A DNA stretch of 14,088 nucleotides, from contig JAEEKM010000126.1 in assembly GCA_016282455.1 (NCBI GenBank), positions 1-14,088 on the forward strand, in the 5' to 3' direction. Numbering within the stretch: position 1 is the first letter of the stretch; the number at the start of each line of letters is the position of its first letter. Positions 7,859 to 14,088 of the stretch are shown here, one piece after another. The DNA comes from Treponema sp. (GTDB lineage: Bacteria; Spirochaetota; Spirochaetia; Treponematales; Treponemataceae). The notes under the pieces are model-generated. The model did no database searches and was not told the DNA's origin. It worked only from the letters and a program-made list of their open reading frames with translations. The position numbers and the translations under genes are program-made.

Positions 7859-7912
7859 CACCGAAACTTGTATTTTTCAGACAGCCCCCTCTTTATTTTA
7901 AACCCATAATCA

Positions 7913-10777
7913 TTACAGATGGGACATGAGGTACATTTTAAAGTTGTCGAGGCTCATGGGTCTTGCGTAGTAAAAGCCCTGGGCGGCATCACACTTCATT
8001 GAACGGAGAAGTTCTACCTGCTCCAGGGTTTCAACTCCTTCGCAGATTGTGTATTTGTTAAGTTCATGTGCCATCTTAATCAGGCTTACAAGAATTACTC
8101 TGGAATTATCTGACACTTCTGCGTAGTGCAAAAAGCGCTGGTCAAATTTTACCACGTCAACAGGAATTTCGGAAAGAATGTTTACGGAAGAATCTCCTGT
8201 TCCAAAATCATCAAGACAGACAACAAAACCATCTTCGTGAAGGGCACGGGCCATTTCTTTAATGACAACTTCGTTTCCGCCTGCCTGGTGTTCATCAATT
8301 TCAAGTTCCACAAGACGGGGTGAAATGTCGTATTTTTTGAAAAGGCGGTTAAAGTCGTAAGTAAAAGTAGAAGAGTCATGGTTAAGCCGGGAAATGTTCA
8401 GGCTGATTGGCACCATGGGAATTTTTTCCTGAAGACACTGCTGTATAAAGTTGAATACAGTTCTGTAAACAAAGAAGTCTACTTTTGCAACGTAACCGTT
8501 TTTTTCCAGAATAGGAATGAACTGGTCTGGAGTGAGCACTCCGTTTTCTTTTGTCTGCCAGCGGACTAAAGCTTCTGCTCCAATACAGCGTTCTCCGGTA
8601 AGATCCATTTTTGGCTGCAGCATGATAAAGAATTCATTTTCTTCAAGTGCTTTTGCAATGGAGTTTTCTATGCGCTCTTCTTTTTCCCGCTGCTTTTTAA
8701 TTTCATTATCAAAAACAGAAAAGTTTTCTACCATACTCTCCTGTTTTGAACGGCGGGCGTAACCTGCCTTGCTTATCATGTCCTTAACATTTAGCGGATG
8801 GTCACTTGTTCCAAAGTCAATTACGTTACCGCATTTTACAACCACGCGGAATCCTTCTTCGCTCAGGAGATGTTCCTGCAGAATATTCTGACACTCAGCC
8901 ATGTCTTTAAGACTGTCGTTTACGGAGAACTCCACTTTCTGAATGATGTAAAAATTATCTGCATAGCCGCGGGCCATACAGCAGTATTTTCTTTGAGAGT
9001 AAAGTTTATCCAGTGTACGGGCAATACAGGTGAGCATTCTGTCGCCAGAGCCTGGACCATAAAGCCTGTTGATAAAAGAAAAATCCCTTACGTTAAGTTC
9101 TGTAAGCATGAACTTGTCGTTTGGTAAATGTTCAATAAGTTTACCCGCATCCTGTTCAAATCCTGTCATGCTCAAAAGGCCTGTAAGCTGGTCAACCTTA
9201 ATCTGCTTTTGATAACGGCGGGTATGGAAAATTGTAATGAGAAGGTTGTATAAAATAAAAATTCCAAAGAAGATGAAAACTGCATTTACAATTCTGTAGC
9301 GCACTGCTTCCATGGAAGGTTCACGGGTAATGTAAAGTCGGTGTTCATTCTGCAGGCTGTTGTAAAAGTCGTAGGGCATCTGGGTAAAGGCTTTGTTCAG
9401 AATTGAAGTAATCAGGTCAGGGTGGTCGCACTTTGCCACAATGCTGATTGGAACTTTGTAAACTACTATGTCCTGGTCACGGAGTTTTTTGTAGTCGTTG
9501 ATTGAAAAACGCTGCTGAAGTGAAAAATCGTTTATGAGGGCAACATCGTATGTTCCGTGGGAAAGGTAACGCAGACACTCCGAAGCGGAAGAAAGAACTG
9601 TTGTTTCATAAGGAATAAAACGTTCTGAAAAATAAGGGAGAACTTTCTGCATGTCCGGTGGAAGAACAAGTCTGAGTTTACGGTTTGTGTCGTAGTCAGG
9701 ATTGTCAATTAAAAGTACGTCGCGGATGTTCACTCCCGGGGCGCAGAGAAGCCTCACTCCCATGCTGCAGTAAGGGTAGGTGTAATAAATGCCGGTGTCA
9801 CGCACTTTGTCGGTAATCACTGCATCATAAAGGCATGGCTCTTCGTAGGTAGAAGGACTTCCGCTTCCTTTTTCAAAAGTGAACTCAAGTCCTGTAATGC
9901 CGGTAAGGTGCTGCCAGAACTCGCTTCGTATCTGTCCGTTTGTTCCGTCGTAGTTAAAGTCATCGTCCATGACTTTCATGGTTTTGCGGTTCTGAATGTA
10001 GTGGCGCTCTGCAGTGCTTATGTTTGCAACATCCACAGAAGGCATGCCGCTTGCACGCACAAGTATATTTTCAAGGTAAAGGGGGTTTCCCTTGTAAAGT
10101 TTATTTCTTGCGGCGTTAAGTTCGCTGATAATCTCCCTGTTGCTGCTCAAAAAATAAACGGGATAGTGGCCGAAGGTGTAGATGATTTTTTCTTTTGGAT
10201 TGGGGGTTGTACGGGTTGAAACATAAAGGTCAATTTTGTCGTTGTCCATCTGCCGGCGTAAGTCTATGTTTGAGTCGCAGGGAACCGGGGTGGCCTGAAT
10301 TTTATTTGTCTGCAAAAAGGCTTCCAGCAGTTTGAACATTACATAGTTGCGGGACTCGTAACCTATTTTGGCTCCGTTCAGATTTCCAAGGTAAGTACCG
10401 TTGTATTTGTTGTTGCTTGCTTTGGTAACCAGCATAAGGTACTCTGTGCCGGAGGGGGCGTCTCCCCAGTAAAGGTCTTTGCCCACAGAAGAATCGTATC
10501 TGACCACATCATAGAGAAGGTCTACTTCTCCGTCGTAAACTGCATCGATGGGGGCTTTACCATTTAAGTCCATGAGGTCATATTCCCAGTCAGCGGCATC
10601 TGCAAGAAGGCTCATGAGGCTTTCGTAATAAAGGGCGGTAATTCCAGGTGTGTCACTGGAAGAATAATCGTAACTATAATAGGAAGGAATTCGTACCACA
10701 CGGGCACTTGCGGGCAGGAGAATAAAAAGTAAAGCAAGACAGGCGCTGGTTTTGCGCAGGAATGTTGTAAAATTCAT
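7913..10777 (-). CDS. Membrane c-di-GMP phosphodiesterase: two solute-binding domains, degenerate GGDEF, intact EAL
   Basis: Residues are numbered from a TTG at 10792; the ATG at residue 7 is preferred, although neither start has a good Shine-Dalgarno. Order: signal peptide (7-30, ending PASA), two periplasmic SBP_bac_3-like domains (about 31-255 and 262-488), TM helix (501-523), GGDEF (530-697), EAL (705-955). The GGDEF signature is GYADN (609-613), so diguanylate cyclase activity is unlikely; DQLTGLL (534-540) and GSGD (581-584) remain. The EAL domain keeps the metal and catalytic residues: Glu740 in EAL, Asn799, Glu831, Asp861-Asp862 in DDFGTG, Lys882, Glu918 and Gln938. It should hydrolyse c-di-GMP in the cytoplasm under control of a periplasmic ligand, probably an amino acid or similar small solute. 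Loop 6 reads DDFGTGDSS rather than DDFGTGYSS. It is the only gene of its unit. Confidence 0.92.
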   Translation of the reverse strand: MNFTTFLRKTSACLALLFILLPASARVVRIPSYYSYDYSSSDTPGITALYYESLMSLLADAADWEYDLMDLNGKAPIDAVYDGEVDLLYDVVRYDSSVGKDLYWGDAPSGTEYLMLVTKASNNKYNGTYLGNLNGAKIGYESRNYVMFKLLEAFLQTNKIQATPVPCDSNIDLRRQMDNDKIDLYVSTRTTPNPKEKIIYTFGHYPVYFLSSNREIISELNAARNKLYKGNPLYLENILVRASGMPSVDVANISTAERHYIQNRKTMKVMDDDFNYDGTNGQIRSEFWQHLTGITGLEFTFEKGSGSPSTYEEPCLYDAVITDKVRDTGIYYTYPYCSMGVRLLCAPGVNIRDVLLIDNPDYDTNRKLRLVLPPDMQKVLPYFSERFIPYETTVLSSASECLRYLSHGTYDVALINDFSLQQRFSINDYKKLRDQDIVVYKVPISIVAKCDHPDLITSILNKAFTQMPYDFYNSLQNEHRLYITREPSMEAVRYRIVNAVFIFFGIFILYNLLITIFHTRRYQKQIKVDQLTGLLSMTGFEQDAGKLIEHLPNDKFMLTELNVRDFSFINRLYGPGSGDRMLTCIARTLDKLYSQRKYCCMARGYADNFYIIQKVEFSVNDSLKDMAECQNILQEHLLSEEGFRVVVKCGNVIDFGTSDHPLNVKDMISKAGYARRSKQESMVENFSVFDNEIKKQREKEERIENSIAKALEENEFFIMLQPKMDLTGERCIGAEALVRWQTKENGVLTPDQFIPILEKNGYVAKVDFFVYRTVFNFIQQCLQEKIPMVPISLNISRLNHDSSTFTYDFNRLFKKYDISPRLVELEIDEHQAGGNEVVIKEMARALHEDGFVVCLDDFGTGDSSVNILSEIPVDVVKFDQRFLHYAEVSDNSRVILVSLIKMAHELNKYTICEGVETLEQVELLRSMKCDAAQGFYYARPMSLDNFKMYLMSHL

Positions 10778-10800
10778 AGGCAAATAAAACAAGTTATTCT

Positions 10801-10829
10801 ATTATAAACCTATTTTTCTCTTTCTTCCA
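10801..10829 (-). promoter_or_regulatory. Possible promoter of the phosphodiesterase gene
   Basis: The minus strand has a perfect TATAAT at 10806-10801, but the -35 position (TGGAAG, 10829-10824, 17-bp spacer) is poor, so an activator may be needed. The start site would leave a leader of only about 17 nt before the preferred ATG. A second candidate -10, TATACT at 10861-10856, would place its -35 region inside the leftmost palindrome. Confidence 0.35.
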
Positions 10830-10871
10830 TAGGAATTTTTTATTTTTACCCTAAAAGTATAAAAACCTAGC

Positions 10872-10889
10872 ATATTACTTAGGTAATAT
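10872..10889. promoter_or_regulatory. Palindromic operator-like site 1
   Basis: ATATTACTTAGGTAATAT, one mismatched pair away from the pattern ATATTACC-N2-GGTAATAT. Centre at 10880/10881. It is nearest to the phosphodiesterase gene. Confidence 0.65.
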
Positions 10890-10902
10890 TTTGCATTTTT
10901 TC

Positions 10903-10920
10903 ATATTACCTTGGTAATAT
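10903..10920. promoter_or_regulatory. Palindromic operator-like site 2
   Basis: ATATTACCTTGGTAATAT has perfect 8-bp arms around TT. Its centre at 10911/10912 is 31 bp from site 1. Best candidate for the consensus of an unidentified dimeric DNA-binding protein. Confidence 0.7.
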
Positions 10921-10934
10921 TTTGGGCGAATTCC

Positions 10935-10952
10935 GTATTACCTTGGTAATAT
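10935..10952. promoter_or_regulatory. Palindromic operator-like site 3
   Basis: GTATTACCTTGGTAATAT differs from site 2 only in the first base. Its centre at 10943/10944 is 32 bp from site 2. It is nearest to the lipoprotein-hydrolase operon. Confidence 0.7.
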
Positions 10953-11024
10953 TTGCCCCTTTTGCACCTTGTTTTCTGCCGAAAGTGGTGGTAATGATAG
11001 AGTAGGCGTGGAAAAAGGCCATGG

Positions 11025-11065
11025 AAAACAAAAAAACTCCGGTGCATCTTTTTTAAGGTGCACTG
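11025..11065 (-). terminator. Hairpin with T tract on the minus strand, in the leader of the plus-strand operon
   Basis: Bases 11040-11050 pair with 11055-11065 (GTGCA/TGCAC core, continued by CTT/AAG; two G-T wobbles) around a TTTT loop, giving an 11-bp stem. Read on the minus strand it is followed by GAG and seven T, then G and four T, which is the form of an intrinsic terminator. No minus-strand gene ends here. On the plus strand the same hairpin would sit about 9 nt before the Shine-Dalgarno of the lipoprotein gene and could affect its translation or mRNA stability. Confidence 0.5.
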
Positions 11066-11073
11066 AAATCAAA

Positions 11074-11078
11074 AGGAG
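11074..11078 (+). promoter_or_regulatory. Ribosome binding site that selects a GTG start
   Basis: AGGAG lies 7 nt before the GTG at 11086. The ATG at 11079 overlaps this site and meets a stop after nine codons, so GTG is the real start. Confidence 0.75.
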
Positions 11079-11085
11079 ATGAAAG

Positions 11086-12057
11086 GTGAAAAGGAAAAAT
11101 GTATTTAAGATTGCAGGTATTGTTGCAGGAATGGCAGTTTTATTTTTCATGTCGGGCTGCAAAAACGAAACAAATGTCTCTGACAGAAAACTCTCAATCA
11201 CCCGCCTGGGATTTGTGGCAGACTATGAGCATCCTGTAACACCGGGGAGCGAGGTAGAGATATTTGCCTATGCAAATAAAAATAAGGGTATTGAGTACAA
11301 GTGGAACCTGGAGGGAGAATGGAATGTCATAAGCCCAAACAGAATAAAATGGACTGTTCCTCAAGAAAGTGGGGAGTATGAAGTTTCTGTTGAGGCCAGA
11401 GACCCCAACACAGGAGATACCGCTATGGATATTGTGCCAATAACAGTCCTTGATGAAGCGGTCCTTGCTTCCCCGTTGAATTTTTCATGCAAGATAAAAA
11501 CAAAGACCTGTTTGGCGAACAGATTCATAGGGAACATTGAGGACACAAGTACAACCCACGTCACAAAACGAAAAGATGGAAGCATGCATATTGAATCAGA
11601 GAACAGCTCCGGTGAATTGACGCAAACCATAGGCGATGGAGAAAACATATACAATGTGGACGGAGAGGGTAACAAAAGCAACATCATGCGTCTTGATGAT
11701 TTTTCAAATACGGCGAGAGTGATGACACCAACTTTGCTTTCGCTCGCTTCGCTTATGAATTTCACTGATGACTATGTGCGTAACGGAAGAATGTACTCAT
11801 TCAGGCAAAAGTCAGGGGAGAAAAGCTACAAAATAGATTTTGACTCACTGCTTGGGCAGGTTACAAGAATACGGAGTGAGAATGATGACAGGACACAAGT
11901 TTCAGAGATGAGCATTTCCTATGATGTCAAAGAAGGATTTCTTGTTCCCAGGAAAGTTACAGGAATTGTGACTTATGTAATAGCAGACGTAGAGTACAGG
12001 GCGTTTGTTGAGCAGGAGTTTACGGATGTGAAAATCAACTTTGAGGAGGATGAATAA
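11086..12057 (+). CDS. Lipoprotein with Ig/PKD-like and possible LolA-like domains
   Basis: A 323-aa predicted lipoprotein of unknown function, with a GTG start. The signal peptide ends in the lipobox FMSGC with Cys25. Residues about 36-120 look like a PKD/Ig-like beta-sandwich (VTPGSEVEIFAYAN, EYKWNLEGEW, SGEYEVSVEARDPNTGDT). Residues about 130-320 consist of successive strands with a GENIYNVDGEG turn (186-196), KSYKIDFDS, and a closing VEQEFTDVKINFEEDE, reminiscent of LolA/LolB-type lipoprotein-sorting folds; this is pattern impression only. It is first in an operon: the stop lies 2 nt before the hydrolase ATG and its last codons (GAGGAGGA) provide that gene's Shine-Dalgarno. Ile is encoded by ATA in 11 of 22 cases, against 2 of 22 in the LRR gene, suggesting different ancestry. 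It may be a partner or chaperone of the hydrolase, as inference. Confidence 0.8.
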   Translation: MKRKNVFKIAGIVAGMAVLFFMSGCKNETNVSDRKLSITRLGFVADYEHPVTPGSEVEIFAYANKNKGIEYKWNLEGEWNVISPNRIKWTVPQESGEYEVSVEARDPNTGDTAMDIVPITVLDEAVLASPLNFSCKIKTKTCLANRFIGNIEDTSTTHVTKRKDGSMHIESENSSGELTQTIGDGENIYNVDGEGNKSNIMRLDDFSNTARVMTPTLLSLASLMNFTDDYVRNGRMYSFRQKSGEKSYKIDFDSLLGQVTRIRSENDDRTQVSEMSISYDVKEGFLVPRKVTGIVTYVIADVEYRAFVEQEFTDVKINFEEDE

Positions 12058-12059
12058 AT

Positions 12060-13394
12060 ATGGAAAAGGCAATCATCAAATTCATTCTGGCGTTGGGCTT
12101 CATAGCACTTGCACTAACGGGAAACATGCACGCACAGTCCGTATACTACGTAGATACAAATTATGAGGCTGATTTGTTGAATACAGCGAACATTCCGACG
12201 GGAAAATCACTTACCGAGGACGGATGGTATCACAGTTCCGCGGGCATAGACAAGACAGCAAAGAAATTCGTGGATAAACTTCCATGCGATGAGGATGTGA
12301 TACTCTACGGAATATCCCTCGGCGGAGTCGTGTCGCGCCGGATGACACAAATTGCGGAGGAAAACGGAAAGAATGTTGTGGGCTACATCGCCCAGTCAAG
12401 TCCACTCAGCGGAGAGCGCCTGACAAACAGGGGATGGGCACTCACGTCCGTCGGGATGATTGGCGGTTATGTCACCATCTGCGGCGGATTTTCGCAAATG
12501 TTCTTTTGGCTGGATCTACTGACAGGCCGCTCCGAGGCATCAGGCAAATCCGAAGCGGATGATTTCTTGAGGAATTTTCAGGACAGCGGGGAGACAACGG
12601 TGAGTTTCTTAAGAAAACTTACTGAGAAGGCCTCAAGAGATGCCACAGAAATGACAAATGATGAGATTATCAGGGACATATCCATTCCGCTGCTTCAGCT
12701 TCTGGCTGGAGATACAGCAGGGCGTGGGGATGAATGGAAGTTCATTCCCGATGTCCTTTTTGACAACCCGAACAACGTAAAGGACCTTGACCCTACGGGG
12801 AGTTTCATGTGCGACATAATGAACAATTCAAAGGAAGTGGAGAAGGAACTGAGCCGTACCGTAGATGGACAGAAAAAAGATATACGGCGGGCATTCATCG
12901 TCTCAACGAACGGTGATTTGTATGAGACTCCCGCATGGGAAGTCGTCGGCCCTGTGCTCGAATATTTTATCTCCCAGCGGGATTCTTACTGGGCGAAGGC
13001 CTGTTCCCAGTGGTGGGCATTTCCCTTCTGGGCGCTCAAGTCTGCGGCAATGAACATTCCGATTGCCACTATGGAGGGATTCCCGCAGGTGTGGTCCTTC
13101 TGTGTCTCCGGCTCCAATGACCTCACATCACAGGACTGCTTCGTTCCCGTGAGGGACACATTCCAGGGAAAGAGCCTCGGGATGACCGCTCCGGGATTAA
13201 GAAGAAATGCAGACAAAACAATAACGTGCTCAGCCACGTCTCACTTTGACTATGCTCAGGGAACCAGTTTCTCGGCAATCAGAGGAATCGTGGGCAGAAA
13301 GAATAAAAAGATAGGAGAGCAATCCTATACACAACAAAAAGAAGCGATAATAGGAGCGTATAATCATGTTACGGACAAAAATGAGACGAATTAA
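12060..13394 (+). CDS. Secreted alpha/beta hydrolase, lipase/esterase-like
   Basis: A 444-aa protein with an N-terminal signal peptide (hydrophobic 5-20, likely cleavage after MHA or HAQ near residue 25-26) and no lipobox, so periplasmic or exported. The nucleophile elbow is GISLG (84-88) with Ser86, preceded by the strand DVILY, as in lipases and acyl hydrolases. Probable acid is Asp359 in SQDCFVPV and probable base His395 in ATSHFDYA, in the right order and spacing for the fold. An extended helical insertion (about 120-320) containing a hydrophobic stretch (125-155) likely forms a lid. The substrate, an acyl lipid or other ester, is not determinable. The gene is 2 nt after the lipoprotein and overlaps the next lipoprotein by 29 nt, implying co-translation. 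ATA supplies 11 of 29 Ile codons, again unlike the LRR gene. Confidence 0.82.
   Translation: MEKAIIKFILALGFIALALTGNMHAQSVYYVDTNYEADLLNTANIPTGKSLTEDGWYHSSAGIDKTAKKFVDKLPCDEDVILYGISLGGVVSRRMTQIAEENGKNVVGYIAQSSPLSGERLTNRGWALTSVGMIGGYVTICGGFSQMFFWLDLLTGRSEASGKSEADDFLRNFQDSGETTVSFLRKLTEKASRDATEMTNDEIIRDISIPLLQLLAGDTAGRGDEWKFIPDVLFDNPNNVKDLDPTGSFMCDIMNNSKEVEKELSRTVDGQKKDIRRAFIVSTNGDLYETPAWEVVGPVLEYFISQRDSYWAKACSQWWAFPFWALKSAAMNIPIATMEGFPQVWSFCVSGSNDLTSQDCFVPVRDTFQGKSLGMTAPGLRRNADKTITCSATSHFDYAQGTSFSAIRGIVGRKNKKIGEQSYTQQKEAIIGAYNHVTDKNETN
13352..13356 (+). promoter_or_regulatory. Ribosome binding site inside the hydrolase gene
   Basis: AGGAG lies 9 nt before the ATG at 13366 and selects it over the ATG at 13381, which would be 24 nt away. 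It lies inside the 3' end of the hydrolase coding sequence. Confidence 0.65.
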
Positions 13395-14088
13395 ACATGG
13401 ATTGTTGATCGCATCAATCTCCAGTCTTCTTATCTCTTGTGACACAATGATTGGCTTTATGAATGCCATATTTAGTCCGAGTGAAAAACCATTTGAGAAT
13501 AAGATTTCTTATCATGCAGAAGAGATTTTTTATATAGAAGATTTGGGATATGAGAACCTTATGTTCTGCTCAAAATCCATAGATTGCGATGATGATTACA
13601 TCTACTGCATAACCAGTGATGACACTTACTTCAACTCAGGGCATGGTGTGCTTATTGTGACAGACAGGGAGGGAAGAAATAAAAGGTCGTTTGAAGTATG
13701 CGGAAAAGCTAGAGAAGCGGGGTTCGAAAATTGTTATGCATATGATTTAATTAGTGTGGATGTATACGATGACCAGATAATTGTCGCAGGACAAGAGGAC
13801 GCGCTGTTTCCCAGATACACTGAACTTGTATGTTTTGACAAAAAAACTCTTGCTGTCCTTTGGTGCTGGCAGTCCATTGCTGGTGGGAGTAATTTTTATT
13901 CGGCAACATCACAATGGAAAGATATGTATGTGCTATGCTATGACGACAAGAAAACCGGCTCTGCTATGTGGATTTCCATCTTGGACAAAAACGGAAATGA
14001 ACTCGTCACAAGAAAACTGTCGGGCGGAAAACTTCCAGACGTTGGCGAGCCTGTTATTGCGGGCGATTTCCTTTATATGAGGACGGCG
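13366..14088 (+). CDS. Lipoprotein with PQQ/propeller-like repeats (3' truncated by window end)
   Basis: An open frame of 241 codons with no stop before the window ends. It begins MLRTKMRRIKHGLL, has a short hydrophobic segment and the lipobox LLISC, so it is predicted lipid-anchored in the envelope. Strand-rich repeats follow, of the form seen in PQQ-like or Kelch/WD propellers: DDDYIYCITSDD, YDDQIIVAG, then ELVCFDKKTLAVLW and DMYVLCYDDKKTG, WISILDKNGNELVTRKLSGG, AGDFLYM. The FDKKTLAVLW piece matches the PQQ-repeat core (L-x-D-x-x-T-G-x-x-x-W). No catalytic site is evident; a binding or assembly scaffold is likely. It overlaps the hydrolase gene by 29 nt in another frame, so the two are probably made together. 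Another in-frame ATG is at 13381. Confidence 0.75.
   Translation, partial: MLRTKMRRIKHGLLIASISSLLISCDTMIGFMNAIFSPSEKPFENKISYHAEEIFYIEDLGYENLMFCSKSIDCDDDYIYCITSDDTYFNSGHGVLIVTDREGRNKRSFEVCGKAREAGFENCYAYDLISVDVYDDQIIVAGQEDALFPRYTELVCFDKKTLAVLWCWQSIAGGSNFYSATSQWKDMYVLCYDDKKTGSAMWISILDKNGNELVTRKLSGGKLPDVGEPVIAGDFLYMRTA

Larger units (their letters stand above)
7747..7888. mobile_element. MITE-like intergenic repeat element with terminal inverted repeats
   Basis: The element is bounded by GGGGCTGTC (7747-7755) and its exact reverse complement GACAGCCCC (7880-7888), ends of the kind seen on several insertion sequence families. It has no coding capacity. Inside are three successive hairpins: GGTCAT/ATGACC with TTTCGA-type extension (7775-7822), ACCATGT/ACATGGT with a 7-nt loop (7820-7840), and GGTGGTT/AACCACC (7839-7862 region). 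It occupies almost the whole gap between two convergent genes, where its hairpins may stop transcription from both sides. No clear target-site duplication is seen, so mobility is inferred from structure only. Confidence 0.55.
10778..11085. other. Divergent regulatory region, about 300 bp, no gene
   Basis: An AT-rich gap between the phosphodiesterase gene (minus) and the lipoprotein-hydrolase operon (plus). It holds three phased palindromes (10872-10952), a possible minus-strand promoter (10801-10829), a hairpin with a T tract (11025-11065) and the Shine-Dalgarno of the plus-strand operon. A plus-strand promoter is not obvious: the best guess is TTGTTT at 10969-10974 with AATGAT at 10993-10998 (18-bp spacer), just downstream of the palindromes. 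An 8-bp inverted pair TGCACCTT (10963-10970) / AAGGTGCA (11055-11062) also spans it. Confidence 0.6.

Noticed and set aside
7747..7888. CRISPR repeat pair
   Set aside because: Only two 17-bp copies exist, inside a structure with terminal inverted repeats and hairpins, and no cas gene is near.
10778..10792. TTG at 10792 as start of the phosphodiesterase
   Set aside because: ATG six codons later begins a standard signal peptide; the TTG has no better ribosome site. The difference is five extra residues, so the call is not certain.
10872..10952. Iterons of a replication origin or a CRISPR-like array
   Set aside because: There are only three short palindromes, each symmetric, with 13-14-bp gaps and no rep, dnaA or cas gene nearby; operator sites explain them better.
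10938..11201. Minus-strand open frame of 87 codons across the operator region and the start of the lipoprotein gene
   Set aside because: It has no ribosome site or recognisable domain, overlaps the lipoprotein gene that has a clear GTG start and lipobox, and crosses a terminator-like hairpin.
13781..14080. Plus-strand open frame beginning MSQDKRT
   Set aside because: It is an out-of-frame shadow of the truncated propeller lipoprotein, which has a ribosome site, lipobox and continuous repeats.

Overview
The window looks like chromosomal DNA from a spirochaete, most likely a Treponema-type organism. This is an inference from gene content and style, not from a marker gene: relaxed spirochaetal lipoboxes (FFSC, LISC), a BspA-type leucine-rich repeat protein, a very large c-di-GMP sensor enzyme with periplasmic solute-binding modules, and many envelope proteins of lineage-restricted type. 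No rRNA, tRNA, CRISPR array or transposase gene was found.

Left block (1-6878, all minus strand). At the edge is the 5' end of a probable Lrp/AsnC-type regulator with its own promoter. Upstream of it is a tight four-gene operon, in transcription order: putP (Na+/proline symporter), a 894-aa single-pass membrane protein with a C-terminal propeller-like region, a TPR/SLH-like lipoprotein, and an RluA-type pseudouridine synthase with a long Cys-bearing N-terminal extension. Gaps between genes are only 3-5 nt, and two Shine-Dalgarno sequences overlap the preceding stop codon. One sigma70-like promoter before putP appears to drive the operon.

Middle block (6881-10777). Divergent from putP is a short BspA-like LRR protein without a signal peptide. 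It converges on a long minus-strand gene encoding signal peptide, two solute-binding domains, TM helix, degenerate GGDEF and intact EAL, predicted to be a ligand-controlled c-di-GMP phosphodiesterase. Between their 3' ends lies a ~142-bp MITE-like repeat element with 9-bp terminal inverted repeats and an internal 17-bp duplicated motif.

Right block (11086-14088, plus strand, running off the window). Three overlapping or nearly abutting genes encode a lipoprotein with an Ig/PKD-like and a possible LolA-like domain, a secreted alpha/beta hydrolase with a recognisable Ser-Asp-His triad, and a PQQ-propeller-like lipoprotein. Ile codon use differs from the LRR gene (11 of 22 ATA in the first gene against 2 of 22), suggesting foreign origin.

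The most interesting intergenic region is 10778-11085, between the phosphodiesterase and the hydrolase operon. It holds three near-identical 18-bp palindromes whose centres lie 31 and 32 bp apart, i.e. three helical turns, and so on the same DNA face. It also holds a strong 11-bp hairpin with a T tract on the minus strand. The palindromes could let one unidentified repressor or activator control both divergent units.
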